A DNA stretch of 64,000 nt from Mediterranea sp. An20 (lineage in GTDB: Bacteria > Bacteroidota > Bacteroidia > Bacteroidales > Bacteroidaceae): contig NZ_NFJV01000010.1 in the NCBI RefSeq assembly GCF_002160055.1, positions 62,001 through 126,000 of the forward strand. Direction: 5' to 3'. Positions within the stretch are counted from its first letter, which is position 1; each line of letters opens with the position of its first letter. This document shows positions 39,587 to 47,592 of this stretch, one piece after another. A program made the translations under genes and the position numbers. Below the pieces are notes generated by a model that was not told the DNA's origin, ran no database searches, and saw only the letters and a program-made list of their open reading frames with translations.

Positions 39587-40711
39587 ATGCAGACATCAAA
39601 AGTCTTTTTCTCTGACCTACGCACTTCGCCCACCTGCAACCTGCTGGACAAGATGGAACGTTTGTTGCGCAGAGCAGGTATAACCGACCTGCCTCTGAAA
39701 GATGCCTTCACTGCCATCAAGATACATTTCGGAGAACCCGGCAACTTGGCATATATCCGCCCGAATTATGCCGCACGGATGGCTCGCCTGCTACGCAATT
39801 TGGGAGCCAAACCTTTTCTGACAGATTGCAACACACTATATTCCGGACGACGCTCCAACGCCGTAGACCATTTGGAAAGTGCCATGGAGAATGGGTTCAA
39901 CCCCATATCTGCCCAATGCCAGGTTATCATCGGCGATGGCTTGAAAGGTACCGATTACCGGGAGATTCCCATCGAGGGAGCCGAGTATTGTCCTACCCCT
40001 AAGATTGGAGCTGCCATTGCCGATGCTGATGCCATTATCAGTATGAACCATTTCAAAGGGCATGAACAGGCGGGATTTGGTGGTGCGCTCAAGAATTTAG
40101 GTATGGGATGTGCCAGTGTTGGCGGCAAATTGGAGCTGCACGCTTCTTCTCAGCCTAAGATTGAGGCGGAACATTGTATCGGATGCGGTATCTGCATAAA
40201 ACATTGTGCGCACGATGCCATCCACTTGAACAGTGAGCGCAAGGCTGAGATAGACTACTCCCGATGCGTGGGATGCGGACAATGTGTAGCCTTGTGCCAA
40301 CACGATGCCGCTGTAATAAGCGACTGGGACACATCGGAACATCTCAATTACAAGATAGCCGAGTATACCAAAGCGGTATTAAAAGACAAACCGCATTTCC
40401 ACATCAGTTTCATCATGAATGTATCTCCCGAATGTGACTGTTGGAATCATAACGATGCTGCCATTGTGCCCGACCTCGGTATGTTGGCTTCAGCTGACCC
40501 TGTTGCCTTAGACAAGGCATGTGCCGATATGGTAATGCAAGCTCCTATACTTCATGGCAACAATGTATTAGGTGAGAAACACGAGCATGATGACTTGTGC
40601 GGATGCGACAAATTCCATATCATCCATCCGGATACAGATTGGATGGCGGGGCTCCGCCATGCCGAGAAGATAGGCATAGGAACTCTGCACTATGAACTTA
40701 TTAAGATTTAA
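39587..40711 (+). CDS. DUF362 domain protein with two 4Fe-4S ferredoxin motifs
   Basis: A 374-residue soluble protein. The N-terminal and C-terminal parts form the DUF362 domain (IKIHFGEPGN, MNHFKGHEQAGFGGALKNLGMG). A bacterial ferredoxin insert carries two CxxCxxCxxxC motifs (CIGCGICIKHC and CVGCGQCVALC, about residues 196-245), so it should bind two 4Fe-4S clusters. The C-terminus has a cysteine- and histidine-rich stretch (CDCWNHND, HEHDDLCGC). An electron-transfer or metal-linked role is likely but undefined. It precedes an ECF-type membrane component. Confidence 0.85.
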   Translation: MQTSKVFFSDLRTSPTCNLLDKMERLLRRAGITDLPLKDAFTAIKIHFGEPGNLAYIRPNYAARMARLLRNLGAKPFLTDCNTLYSGRRSNAVDHLESAMENGFNPISAQCQVIIGDGLKGTDYREIPIEGAEYCPTPKIGAAIADADAIISMNHFKGHEQAGFGGALKNLGMGCASVGGKLELHASSQPKIEAEHCIGCGICIKHCAHDAIHLNSERKAEIDYSRCVGCGQCVALCQHDAAVISDWDTSEHLNYKIAEYTKAVLKDKPHFHISFIMNVSPECDCWNHNDAAIVPDLGMLASADPVALDKACADMVMQAPILHGNNVLGEKHEHDDLCGCDKFHIIHPDTDWMAGLRHAEKIGIGTLHYELIKI

Positions 40712-40739
40712 CGAACCCCTATTCTATTTCACAACAAAT

Positions 40740-41249
40740 ATGGAAACAACTACCAGACTTTATGCATTGTCTTTCCATGATGTAAAGACTTATCTGTTTG
40801 CTGCACTTTTCATAGCAGGGAACATGGCGCTGCCACAACTCTGTCATCAGATACCAGCGGGTGGCCCCACATGGTTGCCAATCTACTTCTTTACTTTGAT
40901 AGCAGCCTATAAATGCGGCCTTAAAGTAGGATTGTTCACTGCATTACTGTCACCTACGCTTAACAGCCTTTTATTCGGGATGCCTGCCTTGCCGGTATTG
41001 CCTGCCATCTTAATCAAATCGACTTTATTGGCCTGTGCAGCCTCCTTTGTGGCTCGCCGGACAGGCAAGATAACATTTATCGGTATCTTGGGCGTCATAT
41101 TGACATACCAGGTTGTAGGAACAGCCATTGAATGGCCTCTGTGCGGCGATTTCATGACAGCCGTTCAAGATTTCCGTTTAGGAATACCCGGTATGCTTCT
41201 ACAATGGATAGGAGGTTATACCATATTAAAAGCACTCCAACGTATTTGA
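40740..41249 (+). CDS. ECF-transporter S-component-like membrane protein
   Basis: About 169 residues with five or six hydrophobic segments, ending in a helix with WIGGYTILKAL. Size and pattern (SPTLNSLLFGMPALPVLP, a conserved small-residue loop) resemble substrate-binding S components of energy-coupling-factor vitamin transporters. The frame is open from 40692; the ATG at 40740 avoids overlap with the DUF362 gene. No EcfA or EcfT gene is nearby, so a shared energising module would be needed. Substrate unknown. Confidence 0.6.
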   Translation: METTTRLYALSFHDVKTYLFAALFIAGNMALPQLCHQIPAGGPTWLPIYFFTLIAAYKCGLKVGLFTALLSPTLNSLLFGMPALPVLPAILIKSTLLACAASFVARRTGKITFIGILGVILTYQVVGTAIEWPLCGDFMTAVQDFRLGIPGMLLQWIGGYTILKALQRI

Positions 41250-41270
41250 TTATAATATTGAGCATCCCAT

Positions 41271-41320
41271 AAGTACACCCGCAGAGCTCCACATAGAGTA
41301 ACCGCGGGCGTACTTGTTTA
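41271..41320 (+). terminator. Terminator after the ECF-like gene
   Basis: AAGTACACCCGC (41271-41282) pairs with GCGGGCGTACTT (41304-41315), followed by GTTTAC. One bulge in the stem. Confidence 0.6.
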
Positions 41321-41349
41321 CATACAAACTCATTAAACATCCATATATT

Positions 41350-43050
41350 ATGAGCAATCAGAAGAAGATAATTATTTATCAGATATTTACCCGACTTTTC
41401 GGCAATAGCAACAACCAGTGCGTGCCCCATGGGGACATCCATACAAACGGATGTGGCAAACTGGCTGACTTCACCTCCAAAGCCTTGGGAGAAATTCGCC
41501 AGTTAGGAGCCACACATATCTGGTACACTGGCCTGATAGAACATGCAACCCAGACCGATTACCGTCGTTACAACATCCGACCGGATCATCCGGCAGTAGT
41601 AAAAGGGAAAGCAGGTTCTCCTTATGCCATCAAAGATTATTACGATATTGACCCCGACCTGGCCAAGGATATTCCGGGACGCATGAAAGAGTTTGAAGAC
41701 CTGGTTCAGCGCACACATCGAAATGGTTTGGGATTCATCATGGATTTTGTTCCCAATCATGTAGCACGGCAATACTTTTCGGATGCTTTGCCAGAGGGAT
41801 GCAAACAACTCGGGGAAGACGATGACAAGACCCGTGCTTTCGCTCCCGACAATAACTTCTATTACATACCGGGTACCTCCTTGCAAGGGAATTTCGACAT
41901 GAAAGGCACAGCTTCTGAGCCATATACCGAAATGCCCGCCAAGGCTACGGGAAACGATCGCTTCGATGCCTATCCGGAAGTCAACGACTGGTATGAAACA
42001 GTCAAACTAAACTATGGAGTAGATTATACAGGCGGACACCGCCACTTCTTCACTCCTGTTCCCGATACTTGGCACAAGATGCTGGATATTCTCCTTTTTT
42101 GGGCAGCCAAGGGCATTGACGGATTCCGCTGTGACATGGCAGAGATGGTTCCTGTTGAATTTTGGGAATGGGCCATTCCTCAGGTAAAAAAGCAATATCC
42201 CAAACTGATGTTTATAGCTGAAGTCTACAATCCATCTCTTTATCGCGACTATCTGCACCGGGGACAATTTGATTATTTATATGATAAAGTAGGCTTATAT
42301 GACACGCTGCGTGCCATTGTTTGCTGTCAGGAGTCAGCCACAGCCATCAGTCGTCGTTGGCAAGAATTGGATGGCATAAGCGAACACATGTTGAATTTCT
42401 TAGAGAATCACGATGAACAACGCATAGCTTCCGATTTCTTTGCCGGAGACGCGCGCAAGGCTATCCCCGCCTTTATCGTATCTGCCTGCCAAAATGTTAG
42501 CCCGGTTATGATATATTTCGGTCAGGAACTGGGAGAACGGGGTATGGATGCTGAAGGATTCAGCGGACGTGACGGACGTACCACCATCTTCGATTATTGG
42601 AGTGTGGATACAATTCGTCGCTGGCGCAACGGAGGAAGTTTTGACGGGAGCATGCTGACCAATGAAGAAAAAAATCTGCAGGCCATCTATCGCCGCATCC
42701 TCAATCTGTGTCATACAGAAGGGGCTATCCGACAGGGAGCCTTCTTCGATCTCACCTATGTCAACCAGGGAGGGTGGCGCTTTAACGAGCACCGGCAATA
42801 TGCTTTTCTGCGTAAATGGGGCAAAGAAGTGCTGCTTTGCGTAGTTAATTTCGACCCGTATCCTGCCGATGTGGCTGTCAACATTCCCTTGCATGCTTTC
42901 GAATTCCTTCACATGCCGGAATTGGAGCAATGCCGGGCTACAGATTTGCTTTCTGGAGAAAGCACCACACTCAGTTTTGTTTCCTATCGTGGGTCTGAAG
43001 TTTCAGTAAACGGTTATAGCGGAAAAATTCTCAAAATTGTATTACCTTGA
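41350..43050 (+). CDS. Cytoplasmic GH13 alpha-amylase-family enzyme
   Basis: A 566-residue glycoside hydrolase family 13 protein without a signal peptide. Conserved regions: FVPNHVA (region I), GFRCDMAEMV with the nucleophile Asp (II), FIAEVYNP with the general acid Glu (III) and FLENHDEQR (IV); a C-terminal beta-domain follows. It should act on alpha-1,4 glucans or maltodextrins inside the cell. The ATG at 41350 directly precedes the first barrel strand (KKIIIYQIFTR); the open frame back to 41314 overlaps the terminator. Confidence 0.9.
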   Translation: MSNQKKIIIYQIFTRLFGNSNNQCVPHGDIHTNGCGKLADFTSKALGEIRQLGATHIWYTGLIEHATQTDYRRYNIRPDHPAVVKGKAGSPYAIKDYYDIDPDLAKDIPGRMKEFEDLVQRTHRNGLGFIMDFVPNHVARQYFSDALPEGCKQLGEDDDKTRAFAPDNNFYYIPGTSLQGNFDMKGTASEPYTEMPAKATGNDRFDAYPEVNDWYETVKLNYGVDYTGGHRHFFTPVPDTWHKMLDILLFWAAKGIDGFRCDMAEMVPVEFWEWAIPQVKKQYPKLMFIAEVYNPSLYRDYLHRGQFDYLYDKVGLYDTLRAIVCCQESATAISRRWQELDGISEHMLNFLENHDEQRIASDFFAGDARKAIPAFIVSACQNVSPVMIYFGQELGERGMDAEGFSGRDGRTTIFDYWSVDTIRRWRNGGSFDGSMLTNEEKNLQAIYRRILNLCHTEGAIRQGAFFDLTYVNQGGWRFNEHRQYAFLRKWGKEVLLCVVNFDPYPADVAVNIPLHAFEFLHMPELEQCRATDLLSGESTTLSFVSYRGSEVSVNGYSGKILKIVLP

Positions 43051-43089
43051 TGCTTATCAAGATAAGTTATATTTCTATTGATTACCTGT

Positions 43090-43446
43090 ATGAACAAGAA
43101 ACATATTCTGGCAGCAGCCATCGCATCAATGAGTTTATTCGTATCCTGCACGAATACTTCCTCTCAATTGCCCGAAGAGCCTAAAGACAAGCAAGAATAT
43201 ACTGATAAAAACGGAAATACATGGATCTATAATGCTGCCATGATGTATTGGATGATGCGAGCCTCACAAAATGTGGGCGGTGGAACTTATTATTATTATC
43301 CCAATTCCGGAAAGTTCACCAACTCTGCCGGAGCAACCGTTACTCCCCCACCTTCCGTGGCATCAGGCATTAAGTCTGCCACTTCTTCATCCGGAGCCAA
43401 ACCGGCTTTCGGCTCTACGGGGAAAAGTCATTCATCGGCAGCGTGA
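43090..43446 (+). CDS. Small lipoprotein, YgiB-like
   Basis: 118 residues beginning MNKKHILAAAIASMSLFVSC, a lipoprotein signal with a lipobox ending in Cys20. The body has YYYYPNSGKFTNSAG, a Ser/Ala/Gly/Pro-rich tail and FGSTGKS, a layout reminiscent of the E. coli YgiB (DUF1190) lipoprotein. That the next gene is YgiC-like, the usual neighbour of ygiB, supports this. The resemblance is weak and function unknown. Confidence 0.55.
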   Translation: MNKKHILAAAIASMSLFVSCTNTSSQLPEEPKDKQEYTDKNGNTWIYNAAMMYWMMRASQNVGGGTYYYYPNSGKFTNSAGATVTPPPSVASGIKSATSSSGAKPAFGSTGKSHSSAA

Positions 43447-43451
43447 CATTT

Positions 43452-44558
43452 ATGGAAAGGAAAACTATAGACGAGCGGAAGAATTACGCTCAAAAAATAG
43501 AAGAATTAGGTTTCTTCTATCATCCCGATTACTGGGGCGAAGGGCGTTACTATGAATTTACATCGGAAGAGGTAACTGCCTTGGAACGAGCCACCCAGGA
43601 TTTGTATTCCATGGTTTGTGATGCAGTGGAGTATCTCATTACCCACGACCGCCTGCCAGAGATGCAGATTCCGGTCGGTGTGAAAGACTATATCCGGCAA
43701 TCGTGGGAGCGAGATGAACTGTCAGTATACGGCCGCTTTGATTTGTTTTTTGATGGGCATGAAATCAAGCTTTATGAATTCAATGCTGATACGCCGACCT
43801 CTTTACTCGAATCTGCCATTATCCAATGGAACTGGAAGGAAGATTGTTTTCCGGACAAAGACCAATACAACTCTATCCATGAAGGATTGGTGCAATCGTG
43901 GAAAGACATAGCAGCCCACCATAACACAGACCGCCTTTTTGTTGCTTGCAGCCGTGAGAATGAAGAGGACCTGTGGAATTTGCGCTATATGGCATACACA
44001 GCCATGGAAGCAGGATTGGATGTGGCAGAGATAGACATCAGTCAGCTTTATTACCGCGAAGGATACCTGCAAACGCCTCAGGGAGAAACCATACAGCATT
44101 GTTTCAAACTCTATCCGTGGGAATGGATGTTCAATGAATCGCCTGAGGCATGTGGAGCACACCTGCATTGGTATGAACCCATGTGGAAAGCTGTAATGAG
44201 CAATAAACTTATTCTCTACATCATGTACCTGCTATTTCCAGATAGTCCATACTTGCTTCCGACATGGAATTTCCTTCCCAAAACCGTCCGGCAATATTGC
44301 AGGAAACCTATTTTCGGGCGTGAAGGAAGCAATGTCAAACTACAAATGGATACTTTGACATCGGAAGAAACCGGTGGTGACTATGGCGTGGAGGGTTTCG
44401 TATTTCAGCAGTTGAAGCTGCTTCCTTCCTTCAGCAACCATCACCCTGTTATAGGAAGTTGGGTTATAGGTGGAGAGCCGGGAGGCATAGGTATTCGTGA
44501 AACAGAAAACTACATTACGGGAAATACCTCCATGTTCATTCCCCACATTATTGTCTGA
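43452..44558 (+). CDS. Glutathionylspermidine synthase-like ATP-grasp protein (YgiC/YjfC family)
   Basis: About 368 residues resembling the C-terminal synthetase domain of glutathionylspermidine synthase. Typical stretches are LYEFNADTPTSLLES, WEWMF and REGSNV, with an ATP-grasp C-terminal half ending IGIRETENYITGNTSMFIPH. Stand-alone homologues such as YgiC are not known to make glutathionylspermidine and their substrate is unclear; ligation of a peptide to an amine is plausible. A GTG at 43443 overlapping the preceding stop is an alternative start. Tightly linked to the small lipoprotein. Confidence 0.85.
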   Translation: MERKTIDERKNYAQKIEELGFFYHPDYWGEGRYYEFTSEEVTALERATQDLYSMVCDAVEYLITHDRLPEMQIPVGVKDYIRQSWERDELSVYGRFDLFFDGHEIKLYEFNADTPTSLLESAIIQWNWKEDCFPDKDQYNSIHEGLVQSWKDIAAHHNTDRLFVACSRENEEDLWNLRYMAYTAMEAGLDVAEIDISQLYYREGYLQTPQGETIQHCFKLYPWEWMFNESPEACGAHLHWYEPMWKAVMSNKLILYIMYLLFPDSPYLLPTWNFLPKTVRQYCRKPIFGREGSNVKLQMDTLTSEETGGDYGVEGFVFQQLKLLPSFSNHHPVIGSWVIGGEPGGIGIRETENYITGNTSMFIPHIIV

Positions 44559-44562
44559 ATAC

Positions 44563-44620
44563 AAGAGCCTGTTTATATTCAGCCTCTTTTAGGTGCTGAG
44601 CAAAATTTAAACAGGCTCTT
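44563..44620. terminator. Bidirectional terminator between convergent genes
   Basis: AAGAGCCTGTTTA (44563-44575) pairs perfectly with TAAACAGGCTCTT (44608-44620); the loop can form a second small hairpin. It lies between the YgiC-like gene and the rluA-type gene. Confidence 0.65.
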
Positions 44621-44722
44621 CCATTGTCCACGCACTGGGAAGGTGGAGTATATGTGCCGGAATGAAGTATTTCTTTCCGGCTCTCCTCCCCTACTCTCAC
44701 AGTGGAAGCTCAAGTCATATAT

Positions 44723-45628
44723 TTATAATAGCGCCTTGAATGATGCCGGATAGGGCGTTTCAAAATGCATCATTTCACCCGTAACAGGATGATAAAAACA
44801 AAGTTTGAAAGCATGCAAAGCCAATCGTCCCAAGGGGTTGGCATCTTCTTCACGTCCGTAACGCCCGTCTCCAACAATGGGATGATTCAGATCCTGCATG
44901 TGGACACGAATCTGATTTTTCCTGCCTGTTTCAAGATTCAGTTCTATCAGCGAATAACCATTACCCCGTTTAACAGTATGGTAATGTGTGACAGATTCCT
45001 TGCCACCGTCGTCCGTAGGACTGGAAGAAACATAAAGCGTACGATCAGTAAGCCATGAATGCACAGTACCCGCATTACGCTCCATTTCTCCATGAACCAA
45101 AGCTACATAACGCCGGTCGAAGACAATCTCATGCCAATTATCCCGCAATGTATGTTGCGTCTTCTCATCCTTGGCAAACATCATGAGTCCCGAAGTATCC
45201 CTATCCAGACGATGAACGATATATATACGGTTGCGCTTATTGGCACGACGTACATATTCAGATAAAATCGTGTAAGCCGTACGTTCTTTCTGCCGCTCGG
45301 TATTGACAGAAAGCAGTCCTTCACTCTTCTCTACTACAATCAGATAAGCATCTTCATAGACAATTTTCAGCAATCGCGAGTGAAACTCCTGCACTTTTTT
45401 ATTACGGCTTATCTGTACCTTCATGCCTGGTTTAAGAGGAAAATTGTATTGTGTGGTAATGACATTATCCACGTAGACAATACGTTTAGTAAGCAAAGAT
45501 TTTATCTTTGTCCTACTGGCTTGAGGCATTACAGTCGAGAGGAAAGTCATCAGTTCCATGGGTTCTTTCACCATATAATCGGTGTATTGGGAACGGGCCT
45601 TGGCATAGGGAGCTGGTCTCTTATTCAT
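44723..45628 (-). CDS. RluA-family pseudouridine synthase
   Basis: A 301-residue RNA-modifying enzyme with an N-terminal S4 RNA-binding domain (about 20-85) and the RluA catalytic domain. The active-site Asp is in HRLDRDTSGLMMFAK. Members convert uridine to pseudouridine in rRNA or tRNA; the exact target cannot be told. It lies 48 bases after rlmD on the same strand, so the two RNA-modification genes are probably co-transcribed. Confidence 0.92.
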   Translation of the reverse strand: MNKRPAPYAKARSQYTDYMVKEPMELMTFLSTVMPQASRTKIKSLLTKRIVYVDNVITTQYNFPLKPGMKVQISRNKKVQEFHSRLLKIVYEDAYLIVVEKSEGLLSVNTERQKERTAYTILSEYVRRANKRNRIYIVHRLDRDTSGLMMFAKDEKTQHTLRDNWHEIVFDRRYVALVHGEMERNAGTVHSWLTDRTLYVSSSPTDDGGKESVTHYHTVKRGNGYSLIELNLETGRKNQIRVHMQDLNHPIVGDGRYGREEDANPLGRLALHAFKLCFYHPVTGEMMHFETPYPASFKALL

Positions 45629-45676
45629 AATGATATTGTTATTAACCTTACAATATTAAGTTGCTTAATTGTCCAT

Positions 45677-47104
45677 TCATTCTTCTTGTCTTATTTCCAA
45701 CAACACCACATTTTCCACATGGTATGTGTGCGGGAACATATCTACCGGTTGCACAGCCTTTACACTATATTTGGAGTCGAGCAACTGAAGGTCGCGCGCT
45801 TGAGTAGCCGGATTACAACTTACATAAACGATGCGTTTAGGAGCCGACTGGAGGATGACATTCACCACATCGGGATGCATACCGGCCCGGGGAGGATCCG
45901 TAATGATAACATCGGGACGCCCGTGTTCACGAATAAAGTCTTCGGTCAATATATCCTTCATATCTCCGGCAAAGAACAGTGTATTGTCAATGCCGTTTAT
46001 CTCGGAGTTTATCCGTGCATCTTCGATGGCCTCGGGCACATATTCAATGCCGATTACCCGATGCGCCTGACGAGAGACGAAATTGGCTATGGTACCAGTG
46101 CCCGTATAGAGGTCATACACCAACTCATTACCCGTAAGCCCGGCAAATTGACGTGCTACCTTATATAAGTTGTAAGCCTGCCGTGAATTGGTCTGATAAA
46201 ACGACTTCGGTCCCACTTTGAAGCGCAACCCTTCCATTTCTTCAAAGATATGGTCCTCTCCCTTGAATGTGTGTACCTCCAAATCGCCGATAGAATCATT
46301 TACTTTATTATTAATAATGTATAACAAAGAAGTGATTTCGGAGAAAGAATCAGCTACGTATTGCAGCAGCGTTTCAAACAACCGCATTTCCTCCCCCGTC
46401 TTTATTTGTGCCACCAGAATCACCATAAGTTCTCCCGTCGTTGAAGTACGTATGATAAGATTACGCAACATTCCTTCGTGGGTACGCAGATTGATGAAAG
46501 TGTACTGATGTTCATAAGCATAATCACGGATGGCATTACGTATGCGGTTGGAGACATCGTCTTGTAGCCAGCACTTCTCAATAGCCAGCACCTTGTCGAA
46601 CGCCCCAGGGATATGAAAGCCTACAGCATTCATCTGGTCATACACCACATTTTGGGCGACCTCTTCCCGTGTGAGCCATCGCTTATTAGAAAAAGTATAT
46701 TCCAGTTTGTTACGATAACCCTGTGTCTGCTCTGAGCCTAAAATGGGAGATATTTCGGGCAACACCACTTTGCCGATACGCGACAGATTGTCCACCACTT
46801 GCTGCTGCTTATATTTCAGCTGTTCGGAATAGTCAAGCACCTGCCATTGACACCCGCCACACACACCATAGTGCTGGCAAAACGGGATGGCACGCTTGTC
46901 CGAATATTGATGCACCTTCACCGCTTCGGCCTCGGCATAACTATGCTTTTTCCGTTTGATTTGCAAATCCACCACATCGCCAGGAACTACATAAGGTACA
47001 AAAACCACCAAGTTATCCACCCGTGCAATTGCCTTTCCTTCAGCAGCTACACCCGTAATGGTTATTCCTTCCAGCAAGGGGAGTTCTTTTTTCTTTCTTG
47101 CCAC
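45677..47104 (-). CDS. rlmD: 23S rRNA (uracil-1939-C5)-methyltransferase, RlmD/RumA family
   Basis: 475 residues: N-terminal TRAM domain, an iron-sulfur cluster region with CQHYGVCGGCQW, and a SAM-dependent C-terminal domain with YDLYTGTGTIA, TDPPRAGM and the catalytic Cys in VYVSCNPATQARD. It methylates C5 of a uracil in 23S rRNA. RlmD and the other RumA-type enzymes overlap in motif, so the target position is by family only. A -7-like box is at 47134-47141. Confidence 0.9.
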   Translation of the reverse strand: MARKKKELPLLEGITITGVAAEGKAIARVDNLVVFVPYVVPGDVVDLQIKRKKHSYAEAEAVKVHQYSDKRAIPFCQHYGVCGGCQWQVLDYSEQLKYKQQQVVDNLSRIGKVVLPEISPILGSEQTQGYRNKLEYTFSNKRWLTREEVAQNVVYDQMNAVGFHIPGAFDKVLAIEKCWLQDDVSNRIRNAIRDYAYEHQYTFINLRTHEGMLRNLIIRTSTTGELMVILVAQIKTGEEMRLFETLLQYVADSFSEITSLLYIINNKVNDSIGDLEVHTFKGEDHIFEEMEGLRFKVGPKSFYQTNSRQAYNLYKVARQFAGLTGNELVYDLYTGTGTIANFVSRQAHRVIGIEYVPEAIEDARINSEINGIDNTLFFAGDMKDILTEDFIREHGRPDVIITDPPRAGMHPDVVNVILQSAPKRIVYVSCNPATQARDLQLLDSKYSVKAVQPVDMFPHTYHVENVVLLEIRQEE

Positions 47105-47133
47105 TTCTATATCTGATTAAATGTTTTGCGGCA

Positions 47134-47141
47134 CAAAAGTA
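47134..47141 (-). promoter_or_regulatory. -7 promoter box of rlmD
   Basis: Reads TACTTTTG on the minus strand, 30 bases before the rlmD ATG. Confidence 0.4.
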
Positions 47142-47544
47142 GGCATTTCATCTTTAAAAACAGCTTAGTTTGCTGTAATTTTTGGAGTTTCGGCAGCGAT
47201 AAACCTGCTGTGAAGCAGCAAAGAGAAAGAAAGCAACTATCCCAAACAGCAAACAGACTGCCCAATGTTCATTGATATGCGGGAGGCATCGGCATTACCC
47301 ACTACGCAAGGCACCGCCCTACAGAGCAGGAAGAAATATGCCAACAATATCACAGTGTAACATCCCCTTCCCCAGGGACATTCGCAGCGTATCCGTATGA
47401 GGCTTGTTTCCAAGCCCGTAGCAGCCGCCTTCCAAGCTATAAGGAATCGCCTTCCAAGCTATAAGAAAGAAGCGGTTAAACCCCGTATTGCAAATTTTTC
47501 TACATTTTTCTCCCCAAAAAGTTTTATAGTCTGCGAAATATCCT
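47142..47544. other. rlmD-ppdK intergenic region
   Basis: About 400 bases without a supported gene, holding locus D of the 22-base-period repeat (47409-47465) and otherwise nothing recognised. Confidence 0.45.
47409..47465 (+). repeat. 22-base-period repeat, locus D (three copies)
   Basis: CGCCTTCCAAGCTATAAG occurs exactly at 47426-47443 and 47448-47465. A degenerate copy, TTTCCAAGCCCGTAG, lies 22 bases upstream at about 47407. This is the clearest locus of the family, with core CCAAGCTATAAG. Confidence 0.75.
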
Positions 47545-47552
47545 TAGCTTTG
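47545..47552 (+). promoter_or_regulatory. -7 promoter box of ppdK
   Basis: TAGCTTTG lies 40 bases before the ATG. Confidence 0.45.
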
Positions 47553-47592
47553 CGAACAGAAAAGAATTTGTTCAATAACTTAAACTTTTATC

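Noticed and set aside
47409..47465. CRISPR array
   Set aside because: Only two or three copies are present, units are 22 bases in total with ten-base spacers, and no cas genes are in the window.
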